From: Symbiodinium natans
Lineage: Eukaryota > Sar > Dinophyceae > Suessiales > Symbiodiniaceae
Length of the DNA: 52,500 bases
Direction: 5' to 3'
Assembly: GCA_905221605.1 (NCBI GenBank)
Contig: CAJNDS010002676.1
Span: 25,001-77,500 of the forward strand
The stretch's first letter is position 1; each line of letters starts with the position of its first letter. The notes beneath the pieces were generated by a model that was not told the DNA's origin, searched no databases, and saw nothing but the letters and a program-made list of their open reading frames with translations. A program made the position numbers and the translations under genes. Below, one piece after another: positions 8,647 to 18,715 of this stretch.

Positions 8647-9755
8647 GTTTAGGGTTTAGGGTTTAGGGTTTAGGCTTTAGGCTTTAGGCTTTAGGCTTTA
8701 GGGTTTAGGGTTTAGTTAACTTAAAGACGGAGTTCACCCCCCCCCCCCCCCCCCCCGCACCCTGGGCCCGCATGCTCCCAAGACCCTAAACCCTTATCCC
8801 CAATGAAACCCCAAAACTCCTTGGCCCTAAACCACAAACCCCGGGTTCAGGTTTTAGGGTTTAGGGGTCAGGGTTTCGGGTCCAATCTAAACCTCCTAAA
8901 CCCCTAAACCCTAAACCCCTAAACCCCTAAACCGTAACCCTAGCCCCCAAACCGACTCTTCGGCAGGCTGCACGAGCTAACTCCGGCAGGCGTCGTGCCC
9001 AAGGCCACTGGTGGATTCCCGGCTGTTTTTGCCAGGGTCTGTTTAGGGCGTAGGGCTTGGGGCTTTGGGTTTAGGGTTTAGGGTTTAGGGTTTGGGGTTT
9101 GGGGTTTGGGGTTTAGGGTTTAGGGTGGGAGGCTTTTTGCCAGGGTCTGTTTAGGGCTTAGGGCTTGGGGCTTTGGGTTTGGTTTTGTTAGGGTGCTGTA
9201 GGGCTTTTTCAGGGCTTGGTAGCATTATAGGGTTTCTGTATAGGGTTTAGGGTTAGGGTTTAGGGTTTAGGGCTTGGGGTTTGGGGTTTAGGGTTTAGGG
9301 TGGGAGGCTTCGGGGTCTTGGCGGCTCGGGGTTCGGGGTTTGAGGGCTTGAGGCTGTCAGGGCAGGGAGAGCTCGGGGCCCTCAACCCTACACCCTACAC
9401 CCTAAACCGTAAACCCTCAACCATAGTTGGTGGGCTCGGATTAGGGGGACCCTTGGGGATATAGACCCTCTCAATAGGTTTGGGGTTTAAGGTTTAGGGT
9501 TTAGGGTTCAGGTGGAGTGGTTGGAGCACGTCGACCGCGACGCGTCTAGGGCAGTGATGCTCCAGGCATGCACAAGACAAAATATTCTGTCGTGGACTAT
9601 ACCTCCCTTTCTAGAGTCGGCGCAAGTCTACCCCTAAACCCTAAACCCTAAACCCTAAACCCTAAACCCTAAACCCTAAACCCTAAACCCTAAACCCTAA
9701 ACCCTAAACCCTAAACCCTAAACCCTACCTCTTGTTCTTGGCAACGGGCCTCCAG
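8647..9755. repeat. Telomere-like mosaic with a local duplication
   Basis: G-strand array 8647-8715, C-strand 8880-8940, G-strand 9060-9130 and 9240-9300, C-strand 9630-9728. The segment TTGCCAGGGTCTGTTTAGGG at 9029 recurs at 9136 as part of a tandem duplication of about 105 bp that includes the flanking repeats. A run of about 18 C lies at 8737. The spacer 9520-9630 has no supported gene. Confidence 0.85.
8967..9036 (+). CDS. Candidate exon, unknown product
   Basis: After CTCTTCGGCAG (AG|G) and before GTCTGTTTAGGG. The frame from 8968 reads LHELTPAGVVPKATGG then FPAVFAR. C-strand repeats lie to the left and G-strand to the right. An earlier GT at 9011 is an alternative donor. Confidence 0.4.
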
Positions 9756-9841
9756 CCGACGAGTCGGATTCCGAAATTCGAGAAGCAGGGTCTCCCTGGA
9801 GGCTCAGCGTCGCGGATCCCCAAGAGGCCGTACGCCTCACC
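9756..9841 (+). CDS. Candidate exon, unknown product
   Basis: Follows a pyrimidine-containing stretch ending GGGCCTCCAG after a pure CCCTAAA array; a GT is at 9842. Two frames are open: PTSRIPKFEKQGLPGG from 9756 and DESDSEIREAGSPWRL from 9758. The frame choice is uncertain and the product unknown. Confidence 0.3.
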
Positions 9842-10536
9842 GTACTTTTTTACTGAATTAGGGCACTTACAGCAAGGGGCTTATAGGTGGGTTAGAAGTA
9901 CAGTTATGCGTGGTTAGCAAGTACCATGAACCTCCAAGCAAACCCTAAACCTTAAACCCGAAACGGTTCATAAGTACCATGAACCTCTAAGTAAAACCCT
10001 GGCGCTTCCCAGACACGTTCGGCCCCCGCTCTCTCTCGGCACCAGTCTTCTGGAGCTGCCGCCTCTTGTAGGGTCACCAAACCCTAAACCCTAAACCCTA
10101 AACCCTAAACCCTAAACACTAAAGACACTAAACCGGGGGTTGTCATGGGCGGGAGCTTTGGCTCCAAGTATGCCAATAGGACCTACATGGGGGCCTGCAG
10201 CTTGTAAACAACACCCCTAAACCCTAAACCCTAAACCCTAAACCCTAAACCCTAAACCCTCTAACCCCCTAAACCCTACTTGAGGTTACTTGGGACTTCG
10301 GGTTTGGGGTTAGGACCGAGTATGGTCTTGGAGTTTTGGTGTGGGGCGTTGTTGGGCCTGGGCCTGATAGACACCAGGCCACCAAACCTGGGAAGCCTGA
10401 AGCCTCAGGGGCTTTGAATTTTGGGGTTTAGGGTTTAGGGTTTCGGGCTTAGGGTTTAGGGTTTAGGGCTTAGGGTTTAGGGTTTAGGGTTTAGGGTTTA
10501 GGGTGGAGGAACGGCCCAATGCCTCGACTGCCGCAG

Positions 10537-10576
10537 GACGGCCGCACAGCCGCTGAAGCCACCACGCACAGCTGGG
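10537..10576 (+). CDS. Candidate 40-nt exon
   Basis: Between GACTGCCGCAG (AG|G) and GTCTCGGGG. Open as DGRTAAEATTHSW. The left flank is a G-strand array, unlike most others. Short, so weak. Confidence 0.25.
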
Positions 10577-10837
10577 GTCTCGGGGGCCCCTGTTCGGTTT
10601 TAGGGCGAATTACGAGTCCCCAACTTTTGATTGCTGGTGGTGACGTACCCAGTCTCAAACTCTAAACCCGAACTCCCTTAAGATGCAAGAGGGCCCTTCT
10701 TGTTTTTTGGTAGGCCGATCGAGGAGATCATCAAGGACAGCACTATAAGAGACAACAAGAAAGAAGGTTTTCGTCCTAGCACTTGGTATAGGTAATGAGG
10801 GAGTGAGGTTCCCTGCGGGTTAAAGGGGATCTATATA

Positions 10838-10935
10838 GAGGAATACTTGGAGGTTATGGGTAGTTCTAGCTGGCAGGTAACTTGGGCGATATTTGGCTAT
10901 TCCCTTAGAACTGCCTATGAACCTTTAAGTACCTC
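10838..10935 (+). mobile_element. Inverted-repeat element (family H)
   Basis: GAGGAATACTTGGAGGTTAT...GGTAGTTCTA on the left is matched in reverse complement by TAGAACTGCCTATGAACC...AAGTACCTC on the right (about 30 bp, several mismatches). A fragment of the 3822-type element lies just upstream at about 10790-10815. Confidence 0.7.
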
Positions 10936-11154
10936 TACACTTCAAACCCCATAAAGCCTGCACCCTAAACCCCATAACATAAGCCCTAAACCCAAAACCC
11001 CAAAACCCCAAACCCTAAACCCTAAACCCCAAACCCCAAACCCCAAACCCCAAACCCCAAACCCCAAACCCTAAACCCTAAACCCTAAACCCTAAACCCT
11101 AAGCCCTAAACCCTAAACCCTAAACCCTAAACCCTAAACCCTAAACCCCCCCAG

Positions 11155-11261
11155 CTACTTTTGTTTGACGAAGCTGTGAGGTGCCTGGGACAGTCCGGAT
11201 TGGAAGAGTCGGGAGCTGAGTTCTGCCAGGGAGGGGCTCGCAACCTTGGCGCCCTTAGAGG
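11155..11261 (+). CDS. Candidate exon, unknown product
   Basis: Starts right after CCCCCCCAG at the end of a long C-strand array. The frame from 11155 is open for 35 codons (LLLFDEAVRCLGQSGLEES then GAEFCQGGARNLGALR) to GTTAGGGTTTAGGG. Amphipathic start and normal composition; not recognised. Confidence 0.5.
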
Positions 11262-12033
11262 GTTAGGGTTTAGGGTTTAGGGTTTAGGGTTTAGGGTTTA
11301 GGGTTTAGGGTTTAGGGTTTAGGGTTTAGGGTCTAGGGTTTAGGGCTTAGGGTTTAGGGTTTAGCGTGCTTATAGGGGCTTTATGGGGGGTTTAGAGGGT
11401 TTTGGGCTTTTGGTTTTAGAGGGCCACATACCCTAAACCCCAAACCCTAAACCCCAAACCCCAAACCCTAAACCCTAAACCCCAAACCTTAAACCCTAAA
11501 CCCTAAGGTTGAAGCAGAACGGGCATCCTGACTGAACGTGCGGTTTGGGGTTTGGGGTTTAGGGTTAAGGGTTTAGGGTTTAGGGTTTAGGGCTCCCATT
11601 CATGTATATACTCGTCTAATTTTCCAACTATGTCCCAGCATGACCGTCGTTCTGATAGCGGCCTGCTCAAAAGCAGTTGAGATGGGGGTTTAGGGTTTAT
11701 AGGGTTTAGGGTTCAGGGCTTGGGGTTTAGGGTTTAGGGTGCCCAAAAGCAATGGAGATGTCCATTGCGACTCCATCTTCTATTACGGTGTTCAAGCACA
11801 TCTAGACCGCAAAATTCAACCAGAAACCCTCGACCCTGAATGTTCGGACCTTATTTCGGGGTAGGAGGTGTGTAGGATCCCATATCTGAAGCCCCAAGCC
11901 ATGAGTGTGCACATAGTCTCTAGGAACCCTAAACCCTAAACCCTAAACCCTAAACCTTAAATCCTAAACCCTAAACCCTAAACCCTAAATCCTAAACCTC
12001 AAACCCTTGGTTTGCGTGTGTTGGGATGCCCAG
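11262..12033. repeat. Telomere-like mosaic
   Basis: G-strand 11262-11365, C-strand 11430-11505 with CCCCAAA variants, G-strand 11540-11593 and 11685-11740, C-strand 11925-12005. The spacers 11590-11685 and 11740-11925 are unique without supported genes. The 24-nt piece 11518-11541 between opposite arrays (after GAAGCAG) could be a microexon. Confidence 0.85.
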
Positions 12034-12116
12034 GTCTCTCCACGAACTACAAGAGCTCGTGCGACCAACGGGCCCTCGCGCGGTACCACCGCAGGCAGAT
12101 CTATCCCGGGACGTCG
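12034..12116 (+). CDS. Candidate exon, unknown product
   Basis: Follows GGGATGCCCAG (AG|G) and ends at GTTTATTTAGGG. The frame from 12035 reads SLHELQELVRPTGPRA then VPPQADLSRDV. C-strand repeats to the left, G-strand to the right. Unknown product. Confidence 0.4.
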
Positions 12117-13340
12117 GTTTATTTAGGGTTTAGGGTTTAGGGTTTAGGGTTTAGGGTTTAGGGTTTAGGGTTTAGGGTTTAGGGTTTAGGGGTTAGGGGT
12201 TCAGGGCTTAGGGTTTAGGGTTTAGGGTTTAGGGTTTAGTGTTTTAGGGCTTAGGGTTTGAGGTTTAGGCTTCGGCGTTTGGGGTTTAGGGTTTAGGGTG
12301 TAGGATTTAGGTTTTTTGGATTTTGGGTCTTGGGTTCAGGGTTTAGGGTTTAGGGACCGTGCCGACACCCTGAAGCCAAGAAGAGGCCAATGCTTGAGTC
12401 CAGTCCAAATCCCCACAGTGGCCGCTGTGCGGGTGGCTTTGTGGGCACAGCTAGAACCCTAAACCCTAAACCCTAAACCCTAAACCCTAAACCCTAAACC
12501 CTAAACCCTAAACCCTAAACCCTAAACCCTAAACCCTAAACCCTAAACGCTAAACGCTAAACCCTAAACCCTAAACCCTAAACCCTAAGCCCAAAACTGC
12601 ACCGGGGGGCTTGCAGGGCAGGCTTTAGGCTCCGGCAACAAAAGGGAAGCCACCCATTCATTCGAAGAACCCTCCCACCCTAAATCCCAAAGTTAAACTG
12701 CAAACCCTAAACCCTAAACCCTAAACCCTAAACCCTAAACCCTAAACCCTAAACCCTAAACCCTGCAGTCCACGTCAGATATCTGTGGCTCTTCGTGTGA
12801 AAAATAGGGGCGGGGGGAGAAGGTCGGCCCGCACCTCACAAAAGCTCGACAGACCCTCACTCTGGCTCAAAACCCAACTTTTCAACTTCTGGGCTTCTTA
12901 TAAGGTCGTTTATTTTACCTAAACCCTAAACCCTAAACCCTAAACCCCAAACCCTAAACCCTAAACCCTAAACCCCTTTGTCCTCATAGACCGTGCCTCT
13001 TCATTGGCTTGCTAGAGTATGGGAGTCCAGTCAGTAGCCCTGGAAACCTGCGCCTGTGCAGTTACTGGCAACACCCGCAGGAGTTCGGTTTCAGCTTCTA
13101 TTTCCTCGGGTTTTGGGCCAGGAAGCCCTATAAAATCCTGAAGATTCAGGAAGCTTAGGGTGTAGGAAGTTGAGGGTGCAGGGTTCAGGGTTTCATGGGT
13201 TTAGGGTTTAGGGCTTAGGGTTTAGGGTTTAGGGCTTTAGGGTTTAGGGTTCGACCTCACACCCCAAGCTCTAAACCCTACACCTCAAGAAATCCCGAAA
13301 ACCCTCAACAACCTCCCCCCCTTCAAGCCTCGCGAGGCAG
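12117..13340. repeat. Telomere-like mosaic
   Basis: A long G-strand block 12121-12355 with drifted units. Clean C-strand arrays 12455-12590, 12702-12765 and 12918-12975, then degenerate G-strand 13195-13240. The spacers 12355-12455, 12600-12700, 12770-12915 and 12980-13190 are unique. In the last, CACCCGCAG at 13080 is followed by an open stretch EFGFSFYFLGFW, too weak to call. Confidence 0.85.
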
Positions 13341-13630
13341 CTCCGGGCAAAGGAGCTGAACCAGGAGCACAGGGAGAAGCGCTGGGTGCTCTGGAGGGAT
13401 GGGTGGACCCGGAGTAGGCCCTTGTTTCCTTTTTGTAGGGTTGGGGGTTCCCTTGTAATCCCCTTAACCCTTAATCCCTAAACCCTAAACTCTAAACCCT
13501 AAACCCTAAATCCTTAAAACCAAAAAAGGGTGCTTTTTTTATTCCTAGGTTACCCCTGGGTCTACGAGGGGTGGTGGAGGGATTTGTTGAGTGGGTTTTG
13601 GTGCCCGTACATCCCGAATCCCCAGTCTAA
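13341..13630 (+). CDS. Two-exon candidate gene fragment split by a family B introner
   Basis: Exon 1 (13341-13413) follows CGCGAGGCAG and reads LRAKELNQEHREKRW then VLWRDGWTR, basic and helical-looking. Removing the element at 13414-13568 (GT...AG) joins it in frame to RVVEGFVEWVLVPV then HPESPV, ending TAA at 13628-13630. Both halves are protein-like and the joined frame is open for 44 codons from the exon 1 acceptor. The start of the gene is not seen here. The product is not recognised. Confidence 0.5.
13414..13568 (+). mobile_element. Introner (family B, copy 1), 155 nt, holding telomere repeats
   Basis: Starts GTAGGCCCTTG and ends CCTGGGTCTACGAG; the flanking ends GGACCCGGAGTAGGCC and GGTTACCCCTGGGTCT are inverted repeats. 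The interior has GGTTCCCTTGTAATCCCC and CCAAAAAAGGGTGC, as in the copies at 25986 and 36804. Between these, 13463-13515 is a degenerate CCCTAAA tract absent from the other copies. About 9 nt of the left terminal repeat (GGACCCGGA) would remain in the exon. Confidence 0.7.
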
Positions 13631-13785
13631 AGCCTACACCCCAGACCCTAAATCCCGAAAACACACAGGAAAGCCCTGAACTCCAAACCCTAAAGCCTAA
13701 ACCCCAAACCCCAAACCCTAAACCCTAAACCCTAAACCCTAAACCCTAAACCCTAAACCCTAAACCCTATGTCCCAAACTGACAG
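13631..13785. repeat. C-strand telomere-like array
   Basis: Degenerate then clean CCCTAAA repeats at about 13650-13770, leading to the next exon-like piece. Confidence 0.85.
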
Positions 13786-13858
13786 GTACAGTGCTTCAAG
13801 AAGTGGAAGAACTGCCAGGATGCTGATGCCACGACCCTCGCAGCTTTTCTGCCTTGGG
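13786..13858 (+). CDS. Candidate exon, unknown product
   Basis: After CAAACTGACAG (AG|G) following a C-strand array. The frame from 13786 reads VQCFKKWKNCQDADAT then TLAAFLPWG before a poly-G run. Two cysteines and a basic patch are visible but no family is recognised. The right border is unclear; a GC at about 13859 is a possible donor. Confidence 0.4.
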
Positions 13859-14140
13859 GCGGGGGGGGGGGGGGGGGGGGGGGGGGATGATTTGGTTTAG
13901 GGTTTAGGGTTTAGGGTTTAGGGTTTAGGGTTTAGGGTTTAGGGTTTAGGGTTTAGGGTTTAGGGTTTAGGGTTGTGGGTTTAGGGTTGTGGGTTTAGGG
14001 TTTAGAGTTTAGGGTTTAGGGTTTAGGGTTTAGGGTTGTGGGTTTAGGGTTTAGAGTTTAGGGTTTAGGGTTTGGGGTTTGGGGTTTGGGGTTTGGGGTT
14101 TGGGGTTTAGGGTTTAGGGTTTGGGGTTAACAGAAGTAGT
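13859..14140. repeat. Poly-G run and G-strand telomere array
   Basis: About 27 G (13859-13886) followed by a long TTTAGGG array with TTGTGGG and TTTGGGG variant blocks to about 14135. Confidence 0.9.
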
Positions 14141-15739
14141 CTAGGGTTTCGGGTCACCAAAAAAAATTGACCGACAGGTTCTGAGCGGGTGTTGACCGAA
14201 GGCCTCAGTTTTCCTCATTTTGGACCCAAAATCCTGGGGAGGCCCTACATGGTTCCCCCCAAACGGCCCAAAGGGCCCCGCCAGGATCAGAAAAAAGGCT
14301 GGAGGCCCTAAAGTCCCCCCCCCCCAAAAAAAAAAAAAAAACGGCCTGCCTACCGCAACGAGACCTCCGCCCCAAAAGCCTGCAAGGCGGTGTCGGGGGG
14401 GGGTGAAGAAGGCCTCACAGGGCTTGGGAGGCCACTCCCCCCCAAAAAGGCCCCTTTGTGGCATCCCGCCCTTTGGATTGATTTGCTTAACTGTCACCTG
14501 GCTTCCTAAACAACGTGGGAAACTCACAATGGTACCACGTACAATTTCGTTTGATTTTGTCTTGAGGGTTTAATTCGGGTTTAGGGTTACGGCATGGTTT
14601 TGGGTTCTGGTATCCAGGTTTTTGTTTAAGACCTAGGGTTTACGAGAAGATGTGTTCACGTCCCTTATTGCCTAGTAACAGAGCCCGGGTGGTAGGAAAG
14701 GCGCATCAAATGTACTGCAGCATCACGTAGGACACCAAGAAGTACCAACGTTCGCAATCCCTCAATCCAATCAGGCGGCTGCACCGGACAGCACGATTGC
14801 CCGAGATGTGGGTTCAATGTGCAGCAGCCTAAATCCTACGCCCCTATGAGCAAACCCTAAAGCTTACGCCTTGCACGCCCAAAGCTCTTTGTGGTGGGAT
14901 CCACTGTATGCCTAGGTCTCCACCACAGACTTCAGTATCCTTCCCGCAGGCGGGGAGCCAAGTTATGCCCTAAAACCTGCCAAACCACCCTACCTCCCCG
15001 CCCCCGAAATTCCTTAGCCCCCCTAAGGCCCCCGAAGAATCCCCCCCCCCGCCAAGGCATGAAGACCCCCTAAGACCTGAACCCTAAACCCTTCCGGTTC
15101 AAGGTTGAGGGTTTAGGGGTTCATGGGTTTCTTAGTAGCTGAGTGAGTGCACTTTACACTTTTTGGGATAGTATAGTCACCTGCAGAAAGTGTACACTTT
15201 TTCGGGCTTAGGAACTCCGCAACTAAGGTTTAGGGGTTCATGAACCCTAAACCCTAAACCCTAAACCCTTCTGGGTTTAGGGCCCAAATATCATGCTCAG
15301 GCTCGAGTGAGGCTCAGGGAATGCGGAGTTCCATTCAGACGCTCCACGCCCAAGCCGAGGGCAGCCGTTAAGTACGGAACAGTACACGAATGCAAGGGTA
15401 TTGCTTTGGGATGACGGGATAATTTTTAACTTCCCTTCTTTCCCTTTTTTGGGAACCTATTCATAGATATTTTTCAAAGAACTTTAAAGCAACACCCAGC
15501 AAATGCCTGAACCCCTACACCCTGAACCGGCCTAAACCCTTTTCTCTAAACCCCTGAAACCCTAATCACCTGAAACCCTAAATGTCTGAGGCCCTTACTA
15601 TGAACCCTTAAGAGCCCTAAGAGCCCTAAACCGAGCACGGAGTCGGGCAAGCATCGCTGGCGAAAAGTTCGCCGGTTCTGGAGCGCCCACTTTGCCCTCA
15701 AGACTACACTGAGGACTTTCAGCACTTCTGCGTATGCAG
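14141..15739. other. Unique-sequence stretch, no supported gene
   Basis: About 1.6 kb with few telomeric units (short C-strand runs at 15243-15270). It includes a C-run/A-run junction at 14317-14341. Frames on both strands of 14141-14573 are open but consist of G/C and A homopolymer translations. TGCACTTTACACTTTTTGG (15148) and AAGTGTACACTTTTTCGG (15187) are a short repeat. I do not recognise any gene. Confidence 0.5.
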
Positions 15740-15865
15740 CGGAGGCGGTGCTTGGAGGTGTTACGCACCTGGGATGTCCGGCGTGTCCAGAAGGAGACTC
15801 CCCGCTTGTTCTGGCTAAAGAAATATCGGCGTCGCGACGTCGAGAGTTCAGACCGCTCCGCATAG
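15740..15865 (+). CDS. Candidate exon, unknown product
   Basis: Follows CTGCGTATGCAG and reads RRRCLEVLRTWDVRR then VQKETPRLFWLKKYRR, ending DRSA and TAG at 15863. The stop merges with TAGGGTTT of the next repeat array, so it may instead be a donor zone. A second plus frame is also open across this piece. Highly basic; not recognised. Confidence 0.4.
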   Translation, partial: RRRCLEVLRTWDVRRVQKETPRLFWLKKYRRRDVESSDRSA

Positions 15866-15897
15866 GGTTTATATAGGGTTTAGGGTTTAGGGTTTAG

Positions 15898-16033
15898 GGA
15901 GCGCCACAATCACCTGCGGTTAGCCTACTTCCATGCGATGCTCGGCTGCGACGTCCAACATGGATCCAAAGGTTTTGGAGACTGTTTCCACCACATGCAC
16001 GCTGGGATAGAGATAGACCAGAGCAATGCCTGA
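15898..16033 (+). CDS. Candidate exon, unknown product
   Basis: Begins directly after a G-strand array whose last unit supplies TTTAG|G. The frame from 15899 is open for 44 codons: ERHNHLRLAYFHAMLG, CDVQHGSKGFGDCF, HHMHAGIEIDQSNA, then TGA at 16031. Rich in His, Cys and aromatic residues. Other frames close sooner. Not recognised. Confidence 0.45.
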
Positions 16034-16377
16034 CAATATCAGATCGAAAAGGGCTGAGCTAATCTGCCAAACCCGACGTGCCATGCCGTCAGCAACTTAC
16101 TCCTACGAAGAGTATTCAAGGGGCTTCCGTAGTGTCTCTATGTTTCTCCACTTGCTCTTTGCAACCTGCATGGGGTGGTTTCATGCAGACTTCATGCTGG
16201 ACTCCACGATTTGCAATAAACCCCTAACCCCTAAGCCTCGACACTCTGCACAGTCTAGGGTTCAGGGTTTAGTTTTATAAGGTTTAGGGTTTAGGTTTAG
16301 GGTTCAGGGTTTAGGGTTGAGGCTTTAGGGTTTAGGGTTTAGGGTTTAGGGTCCTCGACAGCCGCAGGTTGGAAGTT
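16034..16377. other. Unique spacer then G-strand repeats
   Basis: 16034-16255 is unique. An ATG at 16026 opens an 85-codon frame that runs into repeats, so it is not supported as a whole. 16256-16355 is degenerate TTTAGGG. Confidence 0.5.
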
Positions 16378-16434
16378 GGATGGCCGTGAACTGCCGCAGG
16401 GCATCCTCTCAAAGCCCAAGGCACGGATTCTGAG
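16378..16434 (+). CDS. Candidate exon, unknown product
   Basis: Between GACAGCCGCAG (AG|G) and GTTTAGGG. The frame from 16380 reads WKLDGRELPQGILS then KPKARIL. G-strand arrays lie on both sides. Protein-like but short. Confidence 0.4.
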
Positions 16435-17461
16435 GTTTAGGGTTTCGGGTTTCGGGTTCAGGGTTTAGGGTTTCGGGTTCAGGGTTTAGGGTTTAGGGTT
16501 TCGGGTTTAGGGCTTCGGGTTTTAGGGTTTGGGGTTTAGGGTTTAGGATTTAGGGTTCAAGGGCTGACGGGATGACAGGATAAGGGGTTCAAGGGGGTGT
16601 AGGGAGTTCAAGGGGCCTGAACACAACTTGGAGGTTTACTTGGGTTTTTTCGTTGGGTCCCGAAGCCTCAAACCCTGAACCCTAAACCCCAAAGGCGTTG
16701 TGGGGGGGGGGGGGGGGTCCAGGTTTCTTGAGGTTTCCTTGGGTAGTTAGTTCCGCTCAGTGGTGTTGGGGGGACTTGGGTTTACGGTTTAGGGTTTATG
16801 GTTTAGGGTTGGAGGGGTGGAAGGTTTGCAGTGATACTCTAATGACGAACTCCCACATCGATGGCGTTTTGTTTGAAGACGAGGCTCCATTTTTTGTTTT
16901 CATTTATACACACACGCACACACACACACACACATATATATATATACATACCTACATACATACATATGTATATATATATATATACATTGTTTTTTTTTGG
17001 GGGGGGGGGGGTTAGGTAGGCCGGTGAGATTTGAGTATACTTTTGCGCTTCTGGGGGTGCAAGAGGATCATGTTTATGCCACCCTCGGGCTTAGGATGAT
17101 GAATTGGATTGGATTCATATGGGGGGGGGGGGTCTGAGGCGTTGTGGAAGTCCGGATGTTAGGCGGGGGTTTCGGGGTTGAGCAATGGAAGGCGGCAAAC
17201 CCTAACCCTAAACCCTAAACCCTAAACCCTAAACCCTAAACCCTAAACCCTAAACCCTAAACCCTAAACCTGTAATTCGTATCGGGCTTCGGGCTGCAGG
17301 GTTTTGGGATGCTGGGGCTTTGAGCGTGTGGGTGGGCTTTAATGGGGCTCCCGGCTCGTGACGTCCCAACGCTCCCAACGCGCAGCGGTAGGGGCGGAGG
17401 TTTAGGGCATAGGGTTTAGGGTTTAGGGTTTAGGGTTTAGGGTATAGGGTTTAGGGTTTAG
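16435..17461. repeat. Mosaic with microsatellite and homopolymers
   Basis: G-strand repeats with many TTTCGGG variants (16435-16555). Unique DNA 16560-16900 with a 16-G run at 16698. A CA/TA microsatellite at 16908-16985, then T-run/G-run at 16989-17011. Ten G at 17121. Clean C-strand 17205-17270 and G-strand 17400-17461. No gene supported between 16560 and 17400. Confidence 0.85.
16908..17011. repeat. (CA)n(TA)n microsatellite followed by T-run/G-run
   Basis: Alternating CA then TA and CATA units, followed by about 9 T and about 12 G. The same T-to-G junction recurs elsewhere in the window. Confidence 0.9.
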
Positions 17462-17663
17462 GGCGAGTAACATCTTGGAGGCTCTGGAAGTAGCGGCGTC
17501 GAAAGTCCGAAGAAAACTTGGGATTGACTCCGGTCACTTGGTCGAGATATCGAAGGCATTGGTGGCAAGTCTCAATCCAGGCAGCTACGCCGACGACGTG
17601 CGCTGGCAGAAAGTTCCGGGCGTTGCTACGGTTCTTGAGCCTGAGAATCGGCTCTCGATTTAG
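17462..17663 (+). CDS. Candidate exon of 66 codons, unknown product
   Basis: Follows a G-strand array supplying TTTAG|G. The frame from 17463 reads ASNILEALEVAASKVRRK, then LGIDSGHLVEISKALVA, and ends LEPENRLSI with TAG at 17661. Helix-like composition throughout. It contains SYADDV, superficially like a reverse-transcriptase YADD box, but without the hydrophobic context; I do not infer such a function. Confidence 0.45.
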
Positions 17664-18487
17664 AATTTAAGGGGGTTCAGGGTTTAGGATTTAGGGTTTA
17701 GGTTTAGGGTTTAGGGTTTAGGGTTAGCGTTTAGGGTTTAATTATGGCGGTTCAGTTGGGAGTAAAGACAGGGCATTCTTCATCAGGGCGTCTGGAGCTC
17801 GGGATGTTGGGGTTCCAGCGCCGCCCAAACCCCTCCCACCCCAAGGCAACCCCCACAAGCCCTATGCCCTAAACCGCAATGAACGCAAACCCCCAACCCT
17901 AAACCCCAAACCCCAAACCCTGAAGCCCAAACCCGAAATCCTCAACCCTAAACCCTCAACCCTAAACCCGAGGGTTTTTGGGGGGTTTCAGGGGCTCTGG
18001 AGCCAAAACGCGTCAGGCTACTGGTGAGGCTTTCCGTGAGGCAGTGGCTGCCAAGGCCACCCTCTGGTTTAGGGTTTAGGATTTAGGGTTTAGGGTTTGG
18101 GGTTTAGGGTTTAGGGTTTAGGGTTTAGGGTTTAGGGTTTAGGGTTTAGGGTTTAGTTTATAGGTTGTAGGTTATAGAAGGGGCATACAAGGGTTCCCCA
18201 ACTAAGGGGCCCTCAATATAGAAAGGCCCTGGCAGCCCAGTCGTACCCTGGCGCCCTCTTGTGGTCCTAGGCTCCCTCATGTTTAGGGTTTAGGGTTTAG
18301 GGTTTAGGGTTTAGGGTTTAGGGTTTAGGGTTTAGGGGTAACCAACCTCAACAAAGGTACCCTCATTGTCATACGAAGAAACCCCATAACATCCAAGAAG
18401 ATCAGGCGAGTTGTAGGATGTCAGGCAATCGATCTTCGTCCCCCATTAAGTCCTGGCGTCCCGTCACGAATATCCGTACTTCAGCAG
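17664..18487. repeat. Telomere-like mosaic
   Basis: G-strand 17680-17740, degenerate C-strand 17870-17970, G-strand 18067-18155 and 18283-18338. Between the last two, 18232-18277 is a truncated family A element (GGCAGCCCAGTCGTACCC start) cut off by TTTAGGG. The spacer 17750-17870 has no supported gene. Confidence 0.85.
17992..18066 (+). CDS. Candidate exon, unknown product
   Basis: Between GGGGGTTTCAG (AG|G) and GTTTAGGG. The frame from 17993 reads GSGAKTRQATGEAFRE then AVAAKATL. Alanine-rich, helix-like. Confidence 0.4.
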
Positions 18488-18646
18488 GAGGTGCGAGGCA
18501 CTGTGGCGGCAGTGGTGGGGACAGTTTGCGCTGAAGATGGCAAGACGACGCAGCGTGCCAGAGCGCCAAGAGCGCGTTTGCTGGAGATGACCCACATGTG
18601 TTCGCTCCGCTACGCATGTGCTATACGAACCTTGCACACCAAATGA
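18488..18646 (+). CDS. Candidate exon, unknown product
   Basis: After CGTACTTCAGCAG (AG|G). The frame from 18488 is open for 52 codons (EVRGTVAAVVGTVCAED then GKTTQRARAPRARLLE) to TGA at 18644. The minus strand is open over the same DNA (18402-18617), so the call is weak. Confidence 0.35.
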   Translation, partial: EVRGTVAAVVGTVCAEDGKTTQRARAPRARLLEMTHMCSLRYACAIRTLHTK

Positions 18647-18715
18647 AAAACTAAAATTGGGGTCATGTTCGGTCATATACCCTACGCAACGATAATCCCG
18701 ATTAAGGTATCTGAA

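Larger units (their letters stand above)
9842..11154. repeat. Telomere-like mosaic
   Basis: C-strand arrays at 10077-10120, 10213-10270 and 10960-11150; the last has a block of CCCCAAA units before pure CCCTAAA. A G-strand array at 10425-10505. ACCATGAACCTCCAAG (9923) and ACCATGAACCTCTAAG (9976) are a short direct repeat. The spacer 10600-10780 is unique with no supported gene. Confidence 0.85.

Noticed and set aside
14141-14573. Overlapping frames of 117 and 128 codons on opposite strands
   Set aside because: Mostly translations of C-, G- and A-runs (KKKKK, FFFFFW, GGG) with no exon-like borders.
17550-17600. YADD-like box (SYADDV) suggesting reverse transcriptase
   Set aside because: The residues around it are not the hydrophobic strand expected, and no other RT block is present upstream or downstream.
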